Of a stretch of 9,007 bases of DNA, positions 1 through 6,900 are shown in pieces. This stretch comes from Fibrobacteraceae bacterium (GTDB lineage Bacteria > Fibrobacterota > Fibrobacteria > Fibrobacterales > Fibrobacteraceae), in assembly GCA_023231365.1 (NCBI GenBank), contig JALNVO010000107.1:1-9007 (forward strand). The letters run 5' to 3'. Numbering within the stretch: position 1 is the first letter of the stretch; every line of letters begins with the position of its first letter. The notes under the pieces are model-generated. The model had not been told where the DNA came from. It ran no database searches and worked only from the letters and a program-made list of their open reading frames with translations. The position numbers and the translations under genes were made by a program.

Positions 1-1276
1 TTGATTTTCCTAGAAGATTGAAGTAGCGGGGATTTTGAACGCGGACGGATTTCGTCTGCGTTTTTTCGTTTGGAGTAAGTCTGGTTATTCCTTCAACGAT
101 GTATTCAAAAGGACCTAGGTCGGGCGCGCTGCCTTGGTATCCGTAGCCGATATCCGCTCCTGCATCGATAAGGTCGCTGCCTTTGACAAGCCGGAATAGC
201 GTGGTATCGATGATTTTTCCGCTGCTATCGCGGGCGCTGCGGGCGAGGCTTGTATCTAAGCTTGCAAAATCCGCTTTTGAAACGGTGACATTCAAGTTCC
301 AGGAGTTGTTCTTTTGCGCAGAGTTTGTTCCATAGGAATCAGAAGATCCGCTGGAGAACGTGATGTTGTTTTTGAGAACGTGGGCTTGTCCGTCGTTGAG
401 GGCACCACCCATCCCGAAATTGATTCCGTTGCGGTAAGCTATGCTTTGCTCTATGGTGATTCCGCCCGAATTGTTGTTTTGGTCAAAGCCCTTCCCCGGA
501 TTGTCGAATGCGACGCAGCGAGTACAGTGGTGGTTGGCCTGTTGAGCATTTCCGCCCATTTTGAATCCGTTCTGGTTGCCGGTCCAGAGCGAATCAGCAT
601 AACCAAAAACGTTTACTCCATTGCGGAAGGCCCAAGAATTGGTGACGATGACGCTGTCAGGGGAATCGTAAAAATCGAAACCATCGTCCGAATTCTCCCA
701 AGCCCGGCAATCTGTGAATGTATTGCCGGCTCCTTGGGTCTGCTTGGAAGCGAAACCATCGGACATGGAGCCCTTTTTCTTAGGGTCGTAATTGCGGTAG
801 GAATCTGTATGGATGACGGTCGTATGGTTTCCTCCCTTGTTTATTTCGAGGCCTGAGTTGCGGTTTTCAAAGAATGCGCAATTGTCGAAAGAGTTGTAGG
901 AACCCGTGACGTATGTACCTTGGTAACCTGCGCGGGTGACGCCGATGCCGTGAAATTCATAGTAGCTCCCTGTAACGTAGAAACCGTATGAATTTTGTAT
1001 GTAAATGAATTCGGGAAAGTTGAAGTCGAAAATTGCGGTAGCGTGTCCAGAAGCGTAAAGGACAATTGGCTTTGTTGCTGTTCCTGTTTTGGATAGAGTG
1101 ATTGTGTTTGCGGAACCGGCTGCGTAGCTTACATTATATGTCCCCGCTTCAAAGAAAAGCGTGTCACCGGCATTTGCATTGGCGAGTGCACTTATGAAAT
1201 CAGAAGAAGGAGTAAGCGATATATTTGTCGCTAAGGCAAGAACCGGGAATAGGAGAAAAAAATGTGTAAGCCGCAT
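1..1276 (-). CDS. Secreted pectate lyase, polysaccharide lyase family 9 (partial, 3' end outside window)
   Basis: An open frame starts at ATG 1276 and runs off the window after 425 codons without a stop. The first 16 residues form a signal peptide (basic start, FFLLF core, ALA cleavage site before T17), so the enzyme is exported. Residues about 20-390 have the Asn/Gly-rich pattern of a right-handed parallel beta-helix and end in the DLGPFEY segment. From memory of Dickeya Pel9A, calcium is bound by Asp209, 233, 234 and 237 and the base is Lys273. Here D173, D197, D198 and D201 keep that spacing exactly, and K239 (NGFKMGG) fits the lysine, so it should be active, cleaving polygalacturonate by beta-elimination. 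Residues about 395-425, ending ...RYFNLLGKS, lie beyond the lyase fold and look like the start of a C-terminal tail, possibly for secretion or surface attachment. The Shine-Dalgarno AGAGGG lies 5 nt upstream. Family assignment is firm; the tail's role is inferred. Confidence 0.9.
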   Translation of the reverse strand, partial: MRLTHFFLLFPVLALATNISLTPSSDFISALANANAGDTLFFEAGTYNVSYAAGSANTITLSKTGTATKPIVLYASGHATAIFDFNFPEFIYIQNSYGFYVTGSYYEFHGIGVTRAGYQGTYVTGSYNSFDNCAFFENRNSGLEINKGGNHTTVIHTDSYRNYDPKKKGSMSDGFASKQTQGAGNTFTDCRAWENSDDGFDFYDSPDSVIVTNSWAFRNGVNVFGYADSLWTGNQNGFKMGGNAQQANHHCTRCVAFDNPGKGFDQNNNSGGITIEQSIAYRNGINFGMGGALNDGQAHVLKNNITFSSGSSDSYGTNSAQKNNSWNLNVTVSKADFASLDTSLARSARDSSGKIIDTTLFRLVKGSDLIDAGADIGYGYQGSAPDLGPFEYIVEGITRLTPNEKTQTKSVRVQNPRYFNLLGKS

Positions 1277-1281
1277 TGGAA

Positions 1282-1310
1282 CCCTCTTTATTATGTTCTC
1301 AATAAATATA
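1282..1310 (-). promoter_or_regulatory. Putative promoter and ribosome binding site of the pectate lyase gene
   Basis: On the minus strand AGAGGG (1287-1282) sits 5 nt before the ATG and is the clearest Shine-Dalgarno sequence in the window. TATATTTA (1310-1303) matches 7 of 8 positions of the Bacteroidetes-type TAnnTTTG box and would give a leader of about 20 nt. No good upstream -33 element is seen. The ribosome binding site is well supported; the promoter is a guess in very AT-rich DNA. Confidence 0.4.
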
Positions 1311-1419
1311 TAACTTATTTAGTTAAAATTTTTGTATTTATGTTATAAAATAAGGCATTTAATTAATTTTTATGTTCTTAAACTATTTTAAATTATAATC
1401 AGAACAAAAAAGACCCACA

Positions 1420-1442
1420 AAAAAAACGAATCGCGTTTTTTT
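1420..1442 (-). terminator. Putative intrinsic terminator with A/T-rich stem
   Basis: An exact inverted repeat, AAAAAAACG at 1420-1428 and CGTTTTTTT at 1434-1442, is separated by a 5-nt loop. It can act in either direction, but only minus-strand genes surround it: it lies 44 nt beyond the stop of the broken lipoprotein gene (1486) and well upstream of the pectate lyase start. The stem has only two G-C pairs, so it relies on the T run and may be weak. Confidence 0.45.
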
Positions 1443-1485
1443 GACTTTTGAGAGATAAAAAGGGTAGGTTGGTTTTGAGTTTTTT

Positions 1486-1837
1486 TTATTCTGCGGTAAA
1501 GATGGGATAGATGAAGCTCGCATGTTTAATCGATACTTTTGTCTCTATCACACCATCACTAAAAACGTACATGGCCATTGCATAGACGTTATAAAAAGAA
1601 GAATCAATTGAACAACTGGATGAAAAAATCGTTTTACTAATAAATATGAGGAACTGGATATTCTGCCGCTGGATAAGTTTTCCATATTATCGTTTGTGGG
1701 TGTTGGCTATTATTTGAATTACAGGCAACAACGAAGAACGCAATAAAGGAAAATAAAGTAAAGAATCGAGATCTTATAACTTTTGCATAAAAGTTGTAAA
1801 ACTTATTTCTTCTTTTTCTTGCTTTCGAACCATTCAT
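1486..1837 (-). pseudogene. Small lipoprotein gene interrupted by a frameshift
   Basis: From ATG 1837 the frame gives a basic stretch (KARKRR), a hydrophobic segment FFTLFSFIAFFVVA and a lipobox VVAC followed by NSNNS, a typical bacterial lipoprotein signal. It stops at TAG 1639-1637 soon after the cysteine. One base out of frame, starting at codon AGT 1638, 50 further sense codons run to TAA 1488-1486, with a protein-like, beta-strand-like composition (FSDGVIETKVSIKHASF). Dropping a single base in the TATTAG run joins the parts into one protein of about 116 residues. The start at 1837 lies inside the end of the ABC-F gene and gives an unusually long n-region. A second ATG at 1788 (MQKL, then a stop) would give a more normal signal peptide if another frameshift were repaired, which hints at decay. 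No family recognised. Sequencing error is the main alternative to a real pseudogene. Confidence 0.5.
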
Positions 1838-3395
1838 CGAAGGTGATTGAGCGGTCCTCATAACCTGTGGGCGTCAGCTCTAGTACGCGATTTGCGAGAG
1901 TTTCTGCGAATTCGTGATCTTCGGTGCAGAAGATGATCGGACCTTGGTAGGCTTTAAGGCCATTGTTGAGCGCCGTGATGGATTCGAGATCTAGGTGTGA
2001 GGTGGGGGAGTCCAAGAGAAGCGTATTCGCGTTGGATAGCATCATACGGCTGAGCATGCAGCGGACCTTTTCGCCACCGGAGAGGACTTTTGCAGACTTG
2101 AGTGCTTCTTCCCCGGTGAAGAGCATCCGACCCAAGAAGCCGCGAATGAACGTTTCGTCTTGTTCCTTGCTGAATTGGCGAAGCCAATCGACTAGGGAGA
2201 GGTCTTTGTTAAAGAACTCGTCGTTATTCTTCGGAAAATAACTGCTGGAAATAGTTGTTCCCCATTTGATTTTGCCCGATTTGATGGCGGTATCATCGGT
2301 GATTGTTTTGAAGAATGCGGTCTTGAGCACGCCGTAATCGCCCACGAGAGCGACTTTGTCTCCGCTTCCTAGGGAAAAGTTCAGGTGTTCGAGCTTGGTG
2401 CCATCGCCGGCGTTAATAGAGGCATCTTTGAGTTCCAGCACAATTTTGCCAGGGTCGCGATCCATTTTGAAACTTACCCAGGGAAATTTGCGGCTACTCG
2501 CCGGCATTTCTTCTACCGTCATTTTGTCAAGGAGCTTCTTGCGGCTGGTGGCCTGTTTGGCTTTGGAGGCATTGGAGGCGAATCGCTGGATGAATGATTT
2601 CAGTTCTGCAATTTTTTCTTCGGCGCGCTTGTTTTGATCCTTGCGCTGCTTCTGGGCGAGCTGGCTTGCTTCATACCAGAATTCGTAGTTGCCTGCATAC
2701 AAGTTAATTTTACTGTAGTCTATATCGCATATATTGGTGCACACGCGGTTTAAGAAGTGACGGTCGTGCGATACGACGATAACCGTATTTTCAAAGCGTT
2801 CCAAGTAATCTTCGAGCCAGTTGACGCATTCGAGGTCCAAATGGTTTGTCGGTTCATCCAAGAGAAGAATGTCCGGGTTTCCAAAGAGGGCTTGGGCGAG
2901 GAGTACGCGCACTTTGTCGTTTCCGTCGAGTTCTTCCATCAGCTTTTGATGGGATTCTTCCGGCACGCCTACTCCTTTTAGGAGCGTTGCTGCGGAGGAT
3001 TCTGCTTCGTAGCCGCCCATTTCTCCGAATTTTGTTTCGAGGTCGATCGCTTCGATCCCTTCCTTTTCGCTCATTTCGGGGAGGGCGTAGAGCTCGTCAC
3101 GACGCTTGCCAATCTTGTAAAGTTCCGGGTAGCCCATCATCACTGTATTCAGAACAGTGAATTTTTCAAAGGCGAAATGGTCTTGCTTGAGCACGGCGAG
3201 GCGTTCGTTCGGATCATGAGAAACGTCACCTGTATTGGGCTCGAGTTCTCCAGAGAGAATTTTAAGAAAAGTGGATTTCCCGGCGCCATTCGCACCGATA
3301 ATCCCATAGCAATTTCCCTTTTGGAAAGAGAGGTTGACTTCTTTGAAGAGCACGCGGCTCCCATACTGGAGACTTACATTGGAAACGTTTAACAT
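1803..3395 (-). CDS. ABC-F family ATP-binding protein, YbiT-like, with degenerate second ATPase domain
   Basis: A 530-residue soluble protein with two ABC ATPase domains and no membrane segment, the ABC-F layout; Escherichia coli YbiT is about the same length. ABC-F proteins bind the ribosomal E site and modulate translation. Domain 1 (about 1-235) has Walker A GANGAGKS (34-41), Walker B ILLLDE (176-181) and switch H210; its signature is degenerate (ELDGNDK for LSGGxK), which as I recall is also so in YbiT. The charged linker (about 240-310) carries the NASKAKQATSR segment typical of this subgroup. Domain 2 (about 318-510) keeps an intact LSGGEK (438-443), but Walker A is GDYGVLKT (352-359, L for the last Gly), the Walker B glutamate is S463 and the switch histidine is E492. 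The second site probably cannot hydrolyse ATP. The protein ends in a lysine tail. There is no clear Shine-Dalgarno; a TACATTTG box lies 5 nt before the ATG. Its precise role is unknown. Confidence 0.93.
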   Translation of the reverse strand: MLNVSNVSLQYGSRVLFKEVNLSFQKGNCYGIIGANGAGKSTFLKILSGELEPNTGDVSHDPNERLAVLKQDHFAFEKFTVLNTVMMGYPELYKIGKRRDELYALPEMSEKEGIEAIDLETKFGEMGGYEAESSAATLLKGVGVPEESHQKLMEELDGNDKVRVLLAQALFGNPDILLLDEPTNHLDLECVNWLEDYLERFENTVIVVSHDRHFLNRVCTNICDIDYSKINLYAGNYEFWYEASQLAQKQRKDQNKRAEEKIAELKSFIQRFASNASKAKQATSRKKLLDKMTVEEMPASSRKFPWVSFKMDRDPGKIVLELKDASINAGDGTKLEHLNFSLGSGDKVALVGDYGVLKTAFFKTITDDTAIKSGKIKWGTTISSSYFPKNNDEFFNKDLSLVDWLRQFSKEQDETFIRGFLGRMLFTGEEALKSAKVLSGGEKVRCMLSRMMLSNANTLLLDSPTSHLDLESITALNNGLKAYQGPIIFCTEDHEFAETLANRVLELTPTGYEDRSITFDEWFESKKKKK

Positions 3396-3400
3396 AACGC

Positions 3401-3408
3401 CAAATGTA
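3401..3408 (-). promoter_or_regulatory. TAnnTTTG-type box upstream of the ABC-F gene
   Basis: TACATTTG on the minus strand exactly matches the Bacteroidetes -7 consensus TAnnTTTG and is 5 nt before the ABC-F start codon, directly after the T run of the preceding terminator hairpin. No clear -33 TTTG is present. If it is the -7 element, the mRNA would begin at or next to the ATG (leaderless or nearly so), which fits the lack of a Shine-Dalgarno sequence. Confidence 0.4.
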
Positions 3409-3416
3409 GAAAAATC

Positions 3417-3441
3417 TTTATCATAGAGAAGCTATGATAAA
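3417..3441 (-). terminator. Putative intrinsic terminator ending the activase operon
   Basis: A perfect 10-bp inverted repeat, TTTATCATAG (3417-3426) and CTATGATAAA (3432-3441), has a 5-nt loop. On the minus strand it is followed two bases later by TTTTTC. It overlaps the stop codon of the transglutaminase-like gene (3434-3432) and lies 21 nt upstream of the ABC-F start, so it probably separates the two transcription units. The stem is A/T-rich, so read-through is possible. Confidence 0.6.
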
Positions 3442-3980
3442 CTTTCGATACAGCTTTCCCGGATTTTCCAAAGCTCTTCAAAAGAAAACGGGAGCGCTTG
3501 TTTTTTCAACCAGCGCTTGATAAAGTCCTTATGAAGTTTTGTCTTTTCTTCGAATACTTTGTGTGGATTTATCTCGTGCGTTTCGATGATCTGTCTATCA
3601 AAATCGCTGAATAGCGGATCCTTGCTCGTGTTGTCTTGTGTGTTCCCGTTTACGAGCAGATAGCAATGGGCTTCGGGAATGTAATCCAAGTGATAGTGCT
3701 CTAAAATATCTTTAATTTTAGGTGTACTTTGCACGCTCATTTTAAAAATGGCAACCATCAACTTGGCGGGAATACCGTTTTCTTCTGCAATACAGGCAAG
3801 TATTGCGTGCTTGCCACTGCACGTTCCGCAGCCCTCCTTAAATACAAGGCTCAAGTCCTTTGGGTTGGACGTGCGTGCGTAAGTGAGGTTTTGCACATAG
3901 CAGGAAAGGTCTTCCCACGTGTTAAGCCCGTTTTCGCGTGCGAGTTTTGTATAAGGGGCGTCTTTGTATAAAGTAATCAA
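3432..3980 (-). CDS. Transglutaminase-like cysteine protein, function unknown
   Basis: 182 residues with no signal peptide or membrane segment, so probably cytoplasmic. The segment KEGCGTCSGKHAILACIAEENGIPAKL (about 48-74) resembles the active-site cysteine helix of transglutaminase/papain-like folds, with C54 as nucleophile. It is followed by PEAHCYLLVNG, with H105 as candidate catalytic histidine, and QDNTS, with D116 in the D-x-T position. This Cys-His-Asp order suits a small transglutaminase-like hydrolase or peptidase, but substrate and reaction cannot be told. The start is TTG at 3980: the frame has a stop 18 nt upstream and no ATG before it. The TTG overlaps the giant gene's stop in TTGA, and AAGG lies 6 nt upstream, so translational coupling is likely. 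The next candidate start, GTG at codon 29, would remove the N-terminal KDAPYTKLA segment, which I believe is conserved in related proteins. Its stop lies in a terminator hairpin. Confidence 0.8.
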   Translation of the reverse strand: MITLYKDAPYTKLARENGLNTWEDLSCYVQNLTYARTSNPKDLSLVFKEGCGTCSGKHAILACIAEENGIPAKLMVAIFKMSVQSTPKIKDILEHYHLDYIPEAHCYLLVNGNTQDNTSKDPLFSDFDRQIIETHEINPHKVFEEKTKLHKDFIKRWLKKQALPFSFEELWKIRESCIESLS

Positions 3981-6900
3981 CGGCTGCCTTGTCCATTAGA
4001 TTTTTCAAGGTCGCGAGCATTGATAATCAGCATCTGCAGACGGTTTTCGATGTTTGCGAAACTCGTATCTGGATCGTAGTCGAGGGAGAGCACTTGAATA
4101 TGCGGATATCTTGCCTTTACAGCCTTGGTCAGGCCTCGGCCTGAAATATGGTTTGCTAGACAAGCAAACGGTTGCACGATGATGAAACTGTTTACACCCT
4201 TGGAGGAATTGTACAAGATTTCGCCAGGAATGAGCCAGCCTTCGCCCGTGTTGTACGTTGGATCGATAATGTCGCCGATGAGGTGTACGAGTTCATAGCA
4301 GTCCGCGTGATGTTCGTAGAGCTTGTAACGCTTTGCCTTCTTCTGGATAAGCTTTACGGCGTAGGTGTAGATTTCTGCTGTGATGCCGCCGACAAGCCAA
4401 TTCAGGAGTGGTTTCTCGATAAGCCCTCGGTGAACTTTTTCGCGACGCACCACTTCGTCTACGCGGAAGAAGTCCATCATGCCCGGGAGCACGACTTCCA
4501 TTCCATTGTCCATCAAGTAATCTTCAATGTGACCGTTAGCACCCGGGTGGTAATTCATTAGAATTTCACCTAGGAGACAGACGCGCGGCTTGCGTACGGT
4601 GCGGTCTACTTCGATTTTATTGAAGTCGTCAATCGCCTGGTCAAGCATATTCAGTACGCTCTTCGGGTAAGCGATCAGCTGCTTTGGCGTGTAACCTATT
4701 TCATGCATTAGGAGGGGGATCCAATGGTCGAAAACTTTTTGGGTATCGCCCTTGTGAATTTCATAGGGGCGGCTTGCTCGGTAGATTGTTTCGACTAGGT
4801 CCATCACGGTGAGGCCCCAGAGCATATGCAAGCGGAAGTCCAGCGAAAGCTTGAAACCCGGATGCATGTTTTTGGTGTCAAGTCCAGTGGTGATGATTGG
4901 AACATCGGCATAGCCGGCTTCGTCCAAGGCTTTGCGGGCGAGCACCGCATATTGCACGGCGCGGCAGTTTTCGCAGTTTTTGGAAAGGCCTACGGTAATC
5001 TTATTGTGCGGGAAGTCGGGGTGATTTTTGAGCCATAGGAGGTTTTCGCCTATGTTCACTTGTGCGGGGAAACAGATATCATTGTGTACATACTTCTTGC
5101 CGAGCGCAAATGCTTCTTTTTCACCCATCGGGAGCGATTCTGCAATATAACCGATGGAGTTGAAGTAATCCGTGGCGAGCAAACTGAACGCGTGAGAAAG
5201 GTTCGGAATGAGGATGCGGCGCTTGGACTTGTCTTCTTCCGTATATTTAACGGCGAAGAGTTCCGGGCTTTCTGTTTTGGGCGGATAGTTTACTTTGCGG
5301 CGAGCGCGCACGGTTTCGATGAAGCTCTTGACGCGGATTCCAACAGGACCTCTCGCATCGCCTTCGTCGAGCTTGAGCATCAGAAGCTCCTTCATTGAGA
5401 CCTCGTGGAGCATGCGATTCATTTCATCCGTGAGGATGGAATCGTGTCCGCAGCCAAAACTCACGATCTGCACGAGTTCAAGTGTCGGATCTTTTGCTGC
5501 GAGCATTGTTGCACCCAGCATCCGCATATGGAACGTATTTTTCACTTCCATGCGGGTGTGCTTTGCTACGTCTTGGTCGTATACACCGGGAAGTGACTCT
5601 GTAGTGAGCACGGGAATGCCCATCTGCGTAAAGTGCTGTGCAATGTTGTGATTGATGAGCGAATCCGCGTGATATGGGCGTCCAGCGAGGCAAATTGCGA
5701 AGTCTCCATTTGCCCGCACATCTTCAAGAATCTTACTACCTTCTTCGATGAGAATAGATCTAAATGTGTTTAGCGCCTTTTCTCCTTCAGTCACGGCTTG
5801 GTCGAGAATCTTTTTCGGGAGCTTCCAAATTTCGTGGAAGTAGTCGATTGTCTGACTTCTCCGGAGTTTGGTATCCGTCCAGTGGAATGTGGGTTGAATC
5901 ATCGGAATACCATAGCGGTGTTCCGGGTCGTCCGTGTTGCGGCAAACGTCCGGGTATCCTTGCACTACGGGGCATACAGCCGTTGCTTTGAATTTGGTAT
6001 GATCACTGGGAAGCGCCACCATCACAGGGAAGAAAATGCTGTCGACTTTCTTGTCAATGAGGTCGAGCACGTGTCCGTGTACGAGTTTCGCTGGAAAGCA
6101 AATTGTATCGGATGCAACACTTTGAAGACCTCTTTCAAAGAGTTTATAATCGCTCTGACGGCTCACGACGACTGTGTAACCGAGTGATGTAAAAAACGCT
6201 TTCCAGTAGGGGAGGCTTGACCAGAATTCGAGTACGCGTGGAATGCCGATGGTCTTTCCCGTTTGTGGAATGAGCTGCTTTGGCGCATAGTCCTTGACTA
6301 AAAGCTGGTTTGTGCGCTTCACCATATCGGGCACGGCGAGCATTTTCTTGTTGATTTCGGCGATGATTCTTTTTGTTTCTGGATCGTTTGGATCGGCGGT
6401 CACTTCTCCGCGTTCGCAGCGGTTTCCGGTGACAAAGCTTGAACCGTCGCTGAAGGTGACGATTGTGCGGGAGCAGTGGTTGGTACAATAGCCGCAAATT
6501 TGTCCGGGCTTGTTGTCCCAGCTGAAAGTGCGAGCGGCTTCAAGTCCGATGAAGGAACTTTTTGCGTCCGGGTTTTCCTTGCGTTTTGCTTCCATAAATT
6601 TTTTGGTGAGGAGCGCAATACCGATTGCACCCATTTCACCTGGGCGTTCCGGGCGGATCGGGATGAGCCCTGTAAGCTGTTCAAAAGCGCGGAGGACGGC
6701 ATCGTTTTTGAATGTACCACCTTGCACCACGACTACCTTGCCGAGTGTTTCCAAGTTGCGGATGCGGATTACCTTGGTGAATACGTTCTGGATGATGGAG
6801 CGGCAAATGCCCGCGATAATATCTTCCGGCTGCTTTCCGTCTCGTTGCTCGGTAATGATCGAGCTGTTCATAAATACGGTGCAGCGGCTGCCGAGTGCGG

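Noticed and set aside
314..856. 180-codon plus-strand frame
   Set aside because: Antisense shadow of the pectate lyase, whose catalytic residues and signal peptide on the other strand are convincing.
1637..1861. Start of the lipoprotein at ATG 1861
   Set aside because: It would lengthen the n-region to over 45 residues and overlap the ABC-F gene further; ATG 1837 is nearer the signal peptide, though still imperfect.
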